From NCBI RefSeq assembly GCF_000420425.1, contig NZ_ATUX01000005.1:558001-622000 (forward strand): a DNA stretch of 64,000 nucleotides, read 5' to 3'. Below are positions 43,886 through 53,303 of this stretch, piece by piece; within the stretch, counting starts at the first letter, position 1, and each line of letters opens with the position of its first letter. The notes under the pieces were generated by a model. The model did not search any database. It saw only the letters and a program-made list of their open reading frames with translations, and had not been told where the DNA came from. Both the position numbers and the translations under genes were made by a program. Origin of the DNA: Schaalia vaccimaxillae DSM 15804 (GTDB lineage: Bacteria; Actinomycetota; Actinomycetes; Actinomycetales; Actinomycetaceae).

Positions 43886-44973
43886 TCCCTGCTGCAAAGC
43901 CACTGATCGGTGAGGAAGAGATCGAAGCAGTCACTCGTGTGATGCGTTCTGGCATGGTGGCTCAAGGCCCTGAGGTTGCCACGTTCGAGGCTGAATTTTC
44001 TGCGCAGCTGGCCCCTGGAACTGAATCGATTGCTGTCAACTCTGGAACGTCGGCGCTCCACCTCGGACTTTTGGCAGCTGGGATTGGAGCGGGAGACGAA
44101 GTTATCGTTCCGTCCTTTACCTTCGCTGCAACCGGAAACTCTGTTGCTCTGAGCGGTGCGACACCTGTTTTTGCTGACATTGAAGCCGATTCATTCTGCA
44201 TGTCGCCGGAGTCCATCGAAGCCTCCATTACGGACCGTACAAAGGCGATTATGCCGGTCCACCTTTACGGTCATCCGGCTGCGATGGATCAGATCCTCAA
44301 GATTGCCGACGACCGCGGTTTAATGGTGTTCGAGGACGCCGCCCAGGCTCACGGTGCGTCGCTGAACGGAACGTCTGTAGGGGCATTTGGTACCTTCGCA
44401 GCCTTTAGTTTCTACCCCACGAAGAATATGACGTCGGGTGAGGGTGGAATGGTCACGACGTCGGATGCGGAAGTTGCTCGCCGAGTCAGGCTCCTTCGTA
44501 ATCAGGGAATGGGACAGCGTTACGCCAACGAACTGGTGGGGCTGAACAACCGTATGACTGACATTCATGCGGCGATTGGTCGAGTCCAGTTAACCAAAGT
44601 TCAAGAGTGGACGGCGAAGCGTCAGCAAAATGCGGCGTTCCTTGATGCCAATCTGGAAAACGTCGTAGTTCCTCCTGTGGCTGAAGGTGCGGTACACGTC
44701 TATCACCAGTACACCATTCGTGTGGTTGAGACAGATCGCGACCGGTTTATGCAGGCGCTGCGTGAAGAATGGCAAGTTGGGTCCGGAGTCTATTACCCGA
44801 TTCCTAACCATCGTCTTCCATCCTTGGCTCCGTATGCCCCAGGCTTGGATCTTCCTGAAACAGAAAAGGCAGCCCAGCAGGTGGTTTCCCTGCCTGTGCA
44901 CCCTGCGCTATCTGACGCGGATCTTGAGCGAATTGTTGAAGCAGTGAACGCCTGTGCGAAGGCCGGTGCATGA
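43870..44973 (+). CDS. DegT/DnrJ/EryC1 sugar aminotransferase, WbpE/WlbC-like
   Basis: 367 aa PLP enzyme. Opening IPAAKPLIGEEEIEAVTRVM, then SGTSALHLGLLAAGIGAGDE, VFEDAAQAHGASLNG and the cofactor lysine K185 in SFYPTKNMTSGEGG; the active-site end is YYPIPNHRLPS. It would transaminate UDP-2-acetamido-3-keto-glucuronate at C3 using glutamate. Embedded between the acetyltransferase and oxidoreductase genes with overlapping or adjacent reading frames, hence a tight operon. Confidence 0.92.
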   Translation: MAREMIPAAKPLIGEEEIEAVTRVMRSGMVAQGPEVATFEAEFSAQLAPGTESIAVNSGTSALHLGLLAAGIGAGDEVIVPSFTFAATGNSVALSGATPVFADIEADSFCMSPESIEASITDRTKAIMPVHLYGHPAAMDQILKIADDRGLMVFEDAAQAHGASLNGTSVGAFGTFAAFSFYPTKNMTSGEGGMVTTSDAEVARRVRLLRNQGMGQRYANELVGLNNRMTDIHAAIGRVQLTKVQEWTAKRQQNAAFLDANLENVVVPPVAEGAVHVYHQYTIRVVETDRDRFMQALREEWQVGSGVYYPIPNHRLPSLAPYAPGLDLPETEKAAQQVVSLPVHPALSDADLERIVEAVNACAKAGA

Positions 44974-44974
44974 C

Positions 44975-45964
44975 GTGAGCGATATTCGTGTTGGTGTCCT
45001 TGGCATCGGCTCGATGGGCCGACACCATGTTCGTAATGTGAAGAACACTGAGGGTTTCGAACTCGTTGCGCTGGCGGATCCTGCTGGTGACCGTTTCGGT
45101 GTAGCTGGCGATATGGAGGTTCTCGACTCGGTGGATTCTCTTATCGCGGCAGGGATTGATGCGGCTGTGGTCGCCGTGCCAACCGTGTTCCATGAGGAAG
45201 CGGCACTCAAACTTGCAGACGCTGGTATTCACACCCTGGTTGAAAAGCCGCTTTCAGTTTCAGTCGAATCTGGCCAGAAGATCGCCAAAGCCTTTGCTGA
45301 TGCAGGCGTAGTGGGAGCTGTTGGATACGTTGAACGCTGCAATCCTGCGCTTTTGGAGATGCGTCGACGTATTCAAGAAGGCCAGCTAGGCCAGGTTTAC
45401 CAGATCATCACCAGGCGACAGTCGCCTTTCCCCGCGCGTATTTCCGATGTTGGTGTGGTTAAAGACTTGGCAACGCACGATGTGGATCTTGCATCCTGGG
45501 TTGCCGGTTCGTCTTACGAGACAATTTATGCTCAAACGACCTTCAAATCTGGTCGTGAGCACGAAGACATGATGGTGGCTTCCGGACGCTTCACCAACGG
45601 TGTTTTAGTCAACCACCTCGTCAACTGGCTCAGCCCGTTCAAAGATCGCACCACTATCGTCACGGGCGAACACGGAGCACTCGTAGCAGATACTGCAATG
45701 GGTGACCTGACTTTCTACGAGAACGGTGACATGCCTGTTCAGTGGGATCAAATTGCCAACTTCCGTGGCGTTTCGGAAGGAACTGTCACGCGCTATGCCT
45801 TGAGTAAGCGTGAGCCGCTCGCAGTTGAACACGAGCATTTCCGAGACGCAATTCTGGGTGTTGGGAACGAGCATGTCTCGATGAGTGAAGGCCTAGTTAC
45901 GCTCCGAGTTGTCGGAGCCATACTGGAATCCGCACGCTTGAATCAGGTAGTGGTTATTGACTGA
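44975..45964 (+). CDS. Gfo/Idh/MocA oxidoreductase, WbpB/WlbA-like
   Basis: 329 aa from GTG 44975 (an in-frame GTG at 44954 overlaps the previous gene). Rossmann start RVGVLGIGSMGRHHVRNVKN; the catalytic EKP motif is in HTLVEKPLSVSVESG; the dehydrogenase hallmark is VVKDLATHDVDLASWV. In this context it should oxidise C3 of UDP-N-acetylglucosaminuronate to the 3-keto sugar for the neighbouring aminotransferase. The 3' end is convergent with a glycosyltransferase gene. Confidence 0.91.
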   Translation: MSDIRVGVLGIGSMGRHHVRNVKNTEGFELVALADPAGDRFGVAGDMEVLDSVDSLIAAGIDAAVVAVPTVFHEEAALKLADAGIHTLVEKPLSVSVESGQKIAKAFADAGVVGAVGYVERCNPALLEMRRRIQEGQLGQVYQIITRRQSPFPARISDVGVVKDLATHDVDLASWVAGSSYETIYAQTTFKSGREHEDMMVASGRFTNGVLVNHLVNWLSPFKDRTTIVTGEHGALVADTAMGDLTFYENGDMPVQWDQIANFRGVSEGTVTRYALSKREPLAVEHEHFRDAILGVGNEHVSMSEGLVTLRVVGAILESARLNQVVVID

Positions 45965-46040
45965 TGTTGCGCTTGCTAGCAACACGTCGGGCCTTCTCTT
46001 CAGGGCTGCATTTCGTCCAAGCTCAGGACTTGGCCGAGTT

Positions 46041-47162
46041 TTAGAGTTGAAGATAAATGTCGTGGAGTTCTGATATCGCCTGCTGGGTGGAACGATGAGC
46101 GACGACCCATTTACGTGCGGCGAGGCCCATAGCCTGTCGATCAGACCAACTCATGTCAAGAATATTGCGTACGTTCCTTGCCAAAGACATCGGGTCCGTC
46201 TGGTCGCAGTAGAGTGCGGTTTCGCCCTCGACTCCCATTTCTGTCGTACCGCCGACGCGATTTGTTACTACTGGAATGCCGCAAGATTGGGCTTCTAGCA
46301 GCACGAGGCCAGCGGCTTCCGTGCGCCCCTGTGTGGATCGCGTAGGCAGCACTAAGGCATCCGCGTCTCGTAGATGCTCCCGGACTGCCTCGCTCGGCAG
46401 TACGCCACACATCCTGATGTGCGGGTATTCCTGGACCAGGGTAGCGATGCGAGATCGAAGCGGACCATCACCGATGATGACGAGTTGATGGGGATGGTCG
46501 TCGACAAGGCCGCATGAGACGTGCACCAATTCTTCGATGCCTTTGAGTGCACTTAGTGCTCCCACGAAAACCAAAGTTGTAAGGCCATCATCCACCCGGA
46601 CACCTGGCGATGGTGACCAATAGTCGGTGTCTACCCCCTGGTAGTGGACGAGAAGTCGTTGGCTTGGAGCTCCCGAGGCGAGTGCCCGATCAGCGAGCGA
46701 GCGAGATACCGCCAGTAAAAGATGGGAATGATCAAACGCCGCGCGTCGATTCCTTCGATTCCACTTTTCTCCTGCAAGAGCTGAGACGTTTGTTGGTGCA
46801 GAAGGTTCGTAAGAGTCAGAACCATGCAGTGTCGTCACCAGTGGTGCTCCCAGCTTTTGAGAAGCTCGAACGGCTGGAAGAGACCACGTTGCCTGATGCT
46901 GATGGATGATGTCAGGCTGCCATCGGACAATGTCAGAAGCCATACGCCCTTGAGCCGTCCACTTCAAAAACTCACGGGTACGGCGGGGAAGGTTCGTGTC
47001 GCGAACGGCTTGGATCACGGGGACCGTTATGCGCGGATCTGAAATGTCAGCGGTGAGGGTAAAAGCCCTCCACTCGTAGGTGGGCATCGCCTGGGCATGC
47101 TCGAGGGCGAAGTAGGTGGGAGGTATCCATAAGGTTCCCTTTGAGATAGCCACTTTCGTCAT
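46041..47162 (-). CDS. Family 4 glycosyltransferase
   Basis: 373 aa GT-B enzyme. The C-terminal donor-binding half is clear: TLVFVGALSALKGIEELVHV, LVIIGDGPLRSRI, ALVLPTRSTQGRTEAAGLVL (E-x7-E region) and GIPVVTNRVGGTTEMGVEG. The N-terminal half includes DIIHQHQATWSLPAVRASQK and TLHGSDSYEPS. It overlaps the flippase gene by 4 bp. It should add one residue to the surface polymer; acceptor and donor are unknown. Confidence 0.9.
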   Translation of the reverse strand: MTKVAISKGTLWIPPTYFALEHAQAMPTYEWRAFTLTADISDPRITVPVIQAVRDTNLPRRTREFLKWTAQGRMASDIVRWQPDIIHQHQATWSLPAVRASQKLGAPLVTTLHGSDSYEPSAPTNVSALAGEKWNRRNRRAAFDHSHLLLAVSRSLADRALASGAPSQRLLVHYQGVDTDYWSPSPGVRVDDGLTTLVFVGALSALKGIEELVHVSCGLVDDHPHQLVIIGDGPLRSRIATLVQEYPHIRMCGVLPSEAVREHLRDADALVLPTRSTQGRTEAAGLVLLEAQSCGIPVVTNRVGGTTEMGVEGETALYCDQTDPMSLARNVRNILDMSWSDRQAMGLAARKWVVAHRSTQQAISELHDIYLQL

Positions 47163-48475
47163 TGCATGGCGTCCTGACTCGGGTGAGTGGCTTCAGAGTC
47201 CCATTGCCGGGCGACTTTAATGGTCAGTAGTACCAGGACCATTAACAGCAAAGTCATTGCTGCCGAAACCGCCCACATCACAAGGGGTAACGACATGTTT
47301 TGTGAGGCCAAAGCGTGTATCAAGATGAGCGGAGTGACAGCATAGAACACTGCGAAGACCAGCATATTGGCTTGCTTATCGGTGACGACGAAAACGGTTG
47401 AGATGGGTGATGTCACCGTAGTCAGGAGTAACCAGGGCACAAGAGCTTGAGCGATGGTGCCGGACATTTCCCAGCCATCGCCCAGATACCACGGTAGAAG
47501 AAGCGGCGCGAGGAAAAACAGGAGAAGGAAAGGCAACAAAGCGACAAGGAAGGATGATCGAACACAACGGATCACCAGGGGGAGCATCTGCCCACGTTGA
47601 ACCCGAGAGAATCTCTGATAAAACACCTGAGACACGGCTGACGTCACAAGCGCTACGGGAGCTTGCATAAGAACCCAAGCTTTAGAGAATTGACCCTGCG
47701 GGTCGGCCGCAAAGTGAATACCAATAAGCAAAAGAATCCCATTCACACGGAGAGCATCCACCAGCGCATTAGGAGCGTTGAGCAGAGGCATGCGACGGTA
47801 GCAGTAGGCAAGAGCCCTGGTTGTTTGTCCTCGGGAACGGGGTGAAACGAGCCCATCGCGCCCTCGCCACATGATCGTGAGCGCAGCCAACACCTGTCCG
47901 ATGAGTTGACTGACCAGCTGGCCGATGACTCCGCTCACGCCTGCCAGCGGAGCGCCGATACGGGTCGCTTCGATGAGGCCAGTCTGCTGGACACGATTCT
48001 TGCTGATGTGCTCGTACCGGGTTTTTCTCGTTAACCAGTAGCCAAAAATATTGACCGTCGCTGTGCACATCACGATTATCCCGATCCATCCCATGTATGG
48101 AGACAACTCGGGATGACCGATCAAGCGTGCGAGGCTGTGCGAAAATACGAGCCCCAAAACTGACGCAAGCAACGAGATGATCGCTGCGCAGATTAATGCC
48201 AGACGTAGAAGACGGCGTGCATCCATATCAGATTCGGGAAGCACGACGGCCATGTCGTATCGCAGACTAGCAATGGCAGCAATGAGCTGTGGGATTGCGA
48301 GAAAAGCTGCGAATGAGCCGATGTCTTCCGGAGTATAAAGGCGAGAGATAACGGGAGTCGTCGCCAAAACGATGAGCTGCGCAATGATCGTTCCCGTTAG
48401 AAGGGATGAAATGTGAGCGAGCATCGGATATCGCTCGCTGATATTTTTTAGACTCCCACGGATGCGCACTCTCAT
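47159..48475 (-). CDS. Polysaccharide flippase (Wzx-like, MATE/MOP superfamily)
   Basis: 438 aa with about 12 membrane helices: LLTGTIIAQLIVLATTPVIS, SFAAFLAIPQLIAAIASLRY, LLRLALICAAIISLLASVLG, then LVALLPFLLLFFLAPLLLPW and LVPWLLLTTVTSPISTVFVV. The RLYTPEDIGSFAAFLA region is typical of polysaccharide-repeat flippases. It would move the lipid-linked repeat unit across the membrane. Start ATG 48475 faces a divergent glycosyltransferase gene; the downstream GT4 gene is translationally coupled. Confidence 0.88.
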   Translation of the reverse strand: MRVRIRGSLKNISERYPMLAHISSLLTGTIIAQLIVLATTPVISRLYTPEDIGSFAAFLAIPQLIAAIASLRYDMAVVLPESDMDARRLLRLALICAAIISLLASVLGLVFSHSLARLIGHPELSPYMGWIGIIVMCTATVNIFGYWLTRKTRYEHISKNRVQQTGLIEATRIGAPLAGVSGVIGQLVSQLIGQVLAALTIMWRGRDGLVSPRSRGQTTRALAYCYRRMPLLNAPNALVDALRVNGILLLIGIHFAADPQGQFSKAWVLMQAPVALVTSAVSQVFYQRFSRVQRGQMLPLVIRCVRSSFLVALLPFLLLFFLAPLLLPWYLGDGWEMSGTIAQALVPWLLLTTVTSPISTVFVVTDKQANMLVFAVFYAVTPLILIHALASQNMSLPLVMWAVSAAMTLLLMVLVLLTIKVARQWDSEATHPSQDAMQ

Positions 48476-48544
48476 ATTGTGTCATCTGGCGTGTACTAGA
48501 TAGCAGCCGATAGATGGATGCATGCAGGGATAGGGCACACTGGA

Positions 48545-49741
48545 ATGGTGGAACGAGACACTCAAGGACGTCTACGTATCGTCATAGCTACGCGGATTTA
48601 CGATCCGGAACCTGCAGCCGCAGCTCTTCGACTCAAAGCTCTTGCCGAGGCTCTTGCGTCGCTTGGCCACGATGTTGAGGTCCTGACGACTCGGACAAAA
48701 GGTGCACCAAAAAGAGAGCTTCGAAGATTCCAACGCGGCTCGATTAGAGTCAAACGAATGCCTGTCCTTCGCGATGGTACCGGGAGCGTTCGCGGCTATA
48801 TCCCTTACCTTTCCTTCGACGTGCCGCTATTTTTTCGGCTTCTGACGTGTCGACGCCCAAGTGTGGTTGTTAATGAGCCGCCTCCCACTACTGGTTGTGT
48901 CACGAGACTGGTATGCCGCACTCGAGGTGTTCCATATGTGTATTTCGCCGGTGACATCGTTTCTGACGCTGCACGATCGCAGAGGACCCCTGAGCTGGTC
49001 GTTCGAACCGTTGCCTGGATGGAAGCCTTTGCGTTGCGACAGGCCCGCCAGGTGATCGCGGTATCAGATGGAGTTGCACAACGAGTCCAAAGTCTGGCGG
49101 GCCGCAGCGCACAGGTGGTTCCTAATGGGATTGATACGTCCGGCGGTCCTATCAGTGGAGATTCTCCGGTTCCTCAAGGATTCCCCAAGACTGAAGGGCC
49201 GGTGTTTCTCTATGCGGGTACGGTAGCGCAGTGGCTTGCTCCTGAAGTCTTTATCGAGGCATTTCGAAAAGCCAGGGGATACATCAAGGGGGCCAAGCTT
49301 GTTTTCCTTGGGCAGGGGAGTGCCTGGCGGAGTTTAGAAAAAATGGCTGCAGGAGATGCAGACATTGAGTTTCATGATTCTGTTGACGCCGGCACTGCCA
49401 GACTTTGGTGCGCACATGCGGATGTTTGCTTGGCTTCTATCCGTCAAGGAGCCTACGACTACGCCTATCCCACCAAGATCTTGACGTCGTTGGCTTCAGG
49501 GACACCAGTCATCTATGCGGGACCCGGGCAAGCTCGTGACGACGTGCGTGAGAACTGTTTAGGAATTGCGGTAGACCTGAATGCTGACGAGGTTGCGCAA
49601 GCAATGATCGACATGAGTCGACTAAGCGATGAGGATCCTCGTCGAGACAGCCGGCGACTTCACCAATGGGTGGAGCGGAACCGCTCTGTGAAAGTGAGTT
49701 CCAATCTTGCTGCAGATGTCGTCCTATCCGCAGTGCAGTGA
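48545..49741 (+). CDS. Family 4 glycosyltransferase
   Basis: 398 aa from ATG 48545 (an alternative ATG at 48518 adds nine residues). GT-B fold: RIVIATRIYDPEPAAAALRL at the acceptor side, VYFAGDIVSDAARS, ALRQARQVIAVSDGVAQRV, and the donor half with FLYAGTVAQWLAPEVFIEAF, LVFLGQGSAWRSLEKM, DVCLASIRQGAYDYAYPTKI and GTPVIYAGPGQ. The WbuB-like pattern suggests transfer of an N-acetylated amino sugar, which is inference. Convergent with the next glycosyltransferase gene. Confidence 0.88.
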   Translation: MVERDTQGRLRIVIATRIYDPEPAAAALRLKALAEALASLGHDVEVLTTRTKGAPKRELRRFQRGSIRVKRMPVLRDGTGSVRGYIPYLSFDVPLFFRLLTCRRPSVVVNEPPPTTGCVTRLVCRTRGVPYVYFAGDIVSDAARSQRTPELVVRTVAWMEAFALRQARQVIAVSDGVAQRVQSLAGRSAQVVPNGIDTSGGPISGDSPVPQGFPKTEGPVFLYAGTVAQWLAPEVFIEAFRKARGYIKGAKLVFLGQGSAWRSLEKMAAGDADIEFHDSVDAGTARLWCAHADVCLASIRQGAYDYAYPTKILTSLASGTPVIYAGPGQARDDVRENCLGIAVDLNADEVAQAMIDMSRLSDEDPRRDSRRLHQWVERNRSVKVSSNLAADVVLSAVQ

Positions 49742-49768
49742 TTGAAGATTAACCCACTACTGGTGGTC

Positions 49769-50914
49769 TCAGGGCAGAAGCTGAGCGAGGATGCCTCGCG
49801 CCACTTCAGATTCAGCTTCAAACGATAGTGGCTGTGCCGCGGCGTGTGCTGCCTGTTTGTATTCGCGCACGGCTTGCTTCGTCAGCGATTGAAGAGAGTC
49901 TTTGATCGCAGGGATCTCGAAGCTCTTGGAGACAGTACCTAAACCGAATTCTTTGACGATGTCTGCCATTTCGACGCTGGGTCCAACTGCGACTCCGAGC
50001 CGCGCTTGAATGAAGTCAAAGAGTTTGTTGGGCAGGGTGAGTCGAGCATTCGTATTAAATGGGGGGATCCAGAAAGCACCGACGTCGTATGGATTGAGAG
50101 CGAGCGGAAGTTCAGAGGGTTTGACGGGGTCGTTGAAGGTGATCTGGTCAATACCTGCCGCAAGCGACTTGAGTCGTGCTAGGTAGCGTCCTGAATCTCC
50201 ACCGGGCAATAAGAAGAGATCGAGGGCGAAGTCGTCGCCTGCTTCTAGCACTGCAGTCATCATGGACTCTATTGAGCGGCCGGGAACGGCGGCTCCAGAG
50301 TGCACGAGGCATAGCGGCCCGTCCTCGGACACCGGACTAGGAACTAAGTCGGCATATGCTGCAGCATTGCGCATCACCTGAGGGGCGACGCCGTAGTGGC
50401 GTTCGTACAACTGGGCAATACGACGCCCAACTGTTGTTTGAGCAGCCGTTTTTGGAAGATATTCGCGGCAGACATGATCAATCCAAGGAGATACAAGAAG
50501 ACGCCATGAGGTGACGTGGGTGCGTTCTTCGGGTGCCCATTCGTGAAGGTCAACCCAGATGGGGGCATCGCGTGCCACTGCAGCAGCTAGGGGTAGGGCT
50601 CGTGCATCGTTGGCAACAACGAGGTCGAAACGCCTTGATAGAAGTTCGCCAAGAACGGCACGTGCGCCAGGTGCTTGCAGGTCTGCTGCATGGTGGCGAT
50701 GCAGGACAAGATTCGTGACGCCCGCCAAAGTTTGAGGCAATGACGGTTGCCCATCCGGAATACGGATGTGGTCGTCAGAAAATGGTGTGGCAAGACCGTA
50801 ACCGCAGGTTGTGATATGACCGAATTCAGTGACGATTGAGAGTTGGCGCAATACACGCGCATCTAGAGTCAGGGTGGAAAATGAGAGGTCGAGGATACGG
50901 GGCCGTGCCGTCAT
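49769..50914 (-). CDS. Glycosyltransferase (GT-B type)
   Basis: 381 aa. N-terminal ILDLSFSTLTLDARVLRQLS and FDLVVANDARALPLAAAV with IWVDLHEWAPEERTH. The C-terminal half includes LVHSGAAVPGRSIESMMTAV, NDPVKPSELPLALNPYDVGA and LPNKLFDFIQARLGVAVGPS, the usual donor-binding region of group 1-like transferases. It lies between two opposing genes with its own 5' gap shared with the UDP-sugar dehydrogenase gene. Specificity unknown. Confidence 0.85.
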   Translation of the reverse strand: MTARPRILDLSFSTLTLDARVLRQLSIVTEFGHITTCGYGLATPFSDDHIRIPDGQPSLPQTLAGVTNLVLHRHHAADLQAPGARAVLGELLSRRFDLVVANDARALPLAAAVARDAPIWVDLHEWAPEERTHVTSWRLLVSPWIDHVCREYLPKTAAQTTVGRRIAQLYERHYGVAPQVMRNAAAYADLVPSPVSEDGPLCLVHSGAAVPGRSIESMMTAVLEAGDDFALDLFLLPGGDSGRYLARLKSLAAGIDQITFNDPVKPSELPLALNPYDVGAFWIPPFNTNARLTLPNKLFDFIQARLGVAVGPSVEMADIVKEFGLGTVSKSFEIPAIKDSLQSLTKQAVREYKQAAHAAAQPLSFEAESEVARGILAQLLP

Positions 50915-50982
50915 GAGACCATCGTAGATGTTGCTTCACGACATCTTGCATACTGAACGAACACAGAGTGAGAGGAATGCCA

Positions 50983-52278
50983 ATGCAGATTGCGGTTATT
51001 GGCCTTGGGAAAATCGGCTTGCCTCTAGCGGTGCAGTATGCGAGAAAGAATCACAGAGTAATCGGAGTAGATGTCTCTGATCGCGTCGTCCGGCACATCA
51101 ATGACGGCATCGAGCCTTTTCCTGGAGAAGCTCATTTGGCCGATTACCTCAAGGATGTCGTTGATTCAGGAGCTTTGACCGCTACGACGGATTATTCCCG
51201 GGCAATTCCAGGTGCGGATGCTGTGGTGGTTGTGGTTCCGCTATTTGTTGACGAGAACTCACAGCCCGACTTTGACTGGATGGATTCGGCTACCCGATCA
51301 CTGGGGGAGTACCTGACTCCTGGAACACTCGTCTCTTATGAAACAACCCTGCCCGTGGGCACTACGCGCACGCGATGGCTTCCGCTGCTCGAAGAAGTGA
51401 GCAGTCTGGTTCATGGACGAGATTTTCATCTTGTCTTTAGCCCAGAACGTGTGCTGACTGGCCGTGTCTTCGCTGATCTAAGGCGATATCCGAAGCTTGT
51501 AGGTGGGATAGATCAATCGTCGACGCAAGCAGGAATTGCCTTTTATGAAGATGTGTTGGATTTTGATGCTCGCGACGACTTAGCTCGCCCGAACGGAGTG
51601 TGGGATCTGGGATCAGCTGAAGCCGCTGAACTCGCAAAGCTGGCGGAGACAACCTACAGAGATGTGAATATCGCATTGGCGAATCAATTCGCTATATATG
51701 CAGATAAAGTCGGATTGGACATCGCCGCCGTAATCGATGCCTGCAATTCTCAACCCTATTCACATATCCATCGCCCGGGCATTGCGGTCGGAGGCCATTG
51801 CATCCCTGTGTACCCGCGCCTTTATCTATCGACAGATCCTGACGCGACAGTAGTATCCGAAGCCCGCCGGGTTAACGCTGATATGCCGAGCTATGTCGTT
51901 CATCGTGTGGAAGCAGTTCTAGGGTCGCTTCATGGCTTGGATGTGGCTGTGCTGGGCGCTGCCTATCGGGGTGGGGTGAAAGAGACAGCATTTTCAGGAG
52001 TTTTTGATGTAGTCAATGAACTACGAAGCCGAGGTGCGAGAGTTCTGGTCCACGACCCGATGTACACGGATGAAGAACTGGCTGAGTTCGGCTGGGAGCC
52101 TTACCACCTCGGTTCGCCAATTGATGCAGCCATCATCCAAGCAGATCATCGAGAATATGGCGCGCTGTGCCCATCGGATCTGCCTGGTCTTCGATTGCTC
52201 TTTGACGGCAGACGAGTTACGGATCCGACAAAGTGGATTGGAACTCCACGCCTTGTTATTGGTGGGAGAGCCCAATGA
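50983..52278 (+). CDS. UDP-N-acetylglucosamine 6-dehydrogenase-like (WbpA/WecC type)
   Basis: 431 aa NAD-dependent nucleotide-sugar dehydrogenase. The N-terminal Rossmann motif is IAVIGLGKIGLPLAVQYARK; then VSYETTLPVGTTR, FSPERVLTGRVFADL, AELAKLAETTYRDVNIALAN and the catalytic Cys273 in GIAVGGHCIPVYP. The C-terminal domain follows (VLGAAYRGGVKETAFSGVFD). I chose ATG 50983 because GAGAGGA lies six bases upstream; GTG 50968 and ATG 50977 are also in frame. It supplies the first step (UDP-GlcNAc to UDP-GlcNAcA) for the 43-46 kb genes, giving a complete route to a 2,3-diacetamido-glucuronate donor. Confidence 0.92.
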   Translation: MQIAVIGLGKIGLPLAVQYARKNHRVIGVDVSDRVVRHINDGIEPFPGEAHLADYLKDVVDSGALTATTDYSRAIPGADAVVVVVPLFVDENSQPDFDWMDSATRSLGEYLTPGTLVSYETTLPVGTTRTRWLPLLEEVSSLVHGRDFHLVFSPERVLTGRVFADLRRYPKLVGGIDQSSTQAGIAFYEDVLDFDARDDLARPNGVWDLGSAEAAELAKLAETTYRDVNIALANQFAIYADKVGLDIAAVIDACNSQPYSHIHRPGIAVGGHCIPVYPRLYLSTDPDATVVSEARRVNADMPSYVVHRVEAVLGSLHGLDVAVLGAAYRGGVKETAFSGVFDVVNELRSRGARVLVHDPMYTDEELAEFGWEPYHLGSPIDAAIIQADHREYGALCPSDLPGLRLLFDGRRVTDPTKWIGTPRLVIGGRAQ

Positions 52279-52319
52279 GCGATGGTTGACTGATAAAAAT
52301 GTGGTGGTCCCTTTCTTAA

Positions 52320-53075
52320 TCAGACTTCTGATTTCCGGAATCCAGCTGACCTGGCGTCATCCTGGGTGGCGAAGCAAATTTCAGCTTTCGTTCGGGCGTA
52401 GTGTCTCTGTCCGGGTAAGTGATAGATGTAGCTGTTTTTGTTGCCTTTGATGGGGTGACTTGAAGGGCAGGTCCAAGAGCCAGAGGATTGATGAACTGTA
52501 CCGTTACCGGCAGTCCTTTGAGCCATTGAACCATCTGACTGTAGGTAATAGCCTCCTACCCACGAATTGGTCGTCATTGCTCCGTTGGTGTTGAAGTGGT
52601 ACCAGGTTCCGTTGATGGTTTTCCATCCGGTGTCCATGTGTCTGTCTTCAGCCAATCTGTACCGAGTGTCGGAGCTATTCAGTCAATAGTTGACAGTAGC
52701 TAGACCATCTTCTGCGAAATAGAACCAGTTCGCTTCGAAGAATTTCCATCCCCTGAAGGTTTTGCCACTCTCACCGAAGTAATGAGGCTTCGGCCCATCA
52801 GCGATCCATCCTGTATGCATGACATCGTTTTCGTAGTAGCGCCTTGTACCGTTGATGTCGTGCCAGCCATTGAGGGATGGGCTTCCAGGACTTTTAACAT
52901 TACTAATTTCAGTAGGTGGGTTCACTCTGATTTCCTGATTGAATGAGGAAGTTGTTGCTGATCGTGTGTCCCCGGTCTGCTGGCTGCTACTTGAATCCAC
53001 TAAGCTAACGGCTTGCGTTCCTCCAAAGATTAGAGCTGTGCAGGCGCGAGATGCTACAACCCGTCGAATAGACAT
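52320..53075 (-). pseudogene. Secreted choline-binding-repeat protein with C-terminal sunset-like domain, split by one in-frame TGA
   Basis: One minus-strand frame runs from ATG 53075 (AAGGAA upstream) to 52320, interrupted only by TGA at 52683-52685. Before it: a signal peptide, a Ser/Thr linker, then aromatic repeats (SLNGWHDINGTRRYYENDVM, MHTGWIADG, GWKFFEANWFYFAEDGLATV) of the choline-binding/CW-binding type. After it the repeats resume (DTGWKTINGTWYHFNTNGAM, SWVGGYYLQSDGSM). The C-terminus is CPSSHPIKGNKNS...YHLPGQRHYARTKAEICFAT, a sunset-type module. The TGA falls where the repeat usually has Trp (TGG), so a single G-to-A change explains it. It is divergent from the lic genes, which would make its phosphocholine ligand. 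Confidence 0.82.
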
Positions 53076-53303
53076 TCGGGTTCCTTACAGGTGGAATCGT
53101 GAAAGGGAATCGAGCTCTGTTGTTGACGACATGCCAGATTCTAGGCGAAGGGCCGCGGTCGTCGGGCATGAATTGATTCTCTGCATTCGAACGCTGCTGG
53201 TTGACTGCGTTGTTGCTGGGCGGGACTGGCAACCTGTGTTCATATTTTATAGAATTCACTTTATTCTGAACATTTGATGCTTTCTGATATTGGGGTGGGT
53301 TTT
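53076..53303. promoter_or_regulatory. Divergent promoter region between the choline-binding protein gene and the lic operon
   Basis: 228 bp between opposite starts. The right part (53236-53275) is AT-rich (atattttatag, tttatt) and is bounded by TGTTCA (53237-53242) and TGAACA (53267-53272), a long-spaced inverted repeat that could bind a regulator such as the wHTH domain of the first lic protein. No gene is visible in it. Confidence 0.45.

Noticed and set aside
53274-53303. Upstream TTG/ATG starts for the lic fusion gene
   Set aside because: They add ten or nine residues without a ribosome site and overlap the AT-rich promoter; ATG 53304 begins directly before the wHTH domain.
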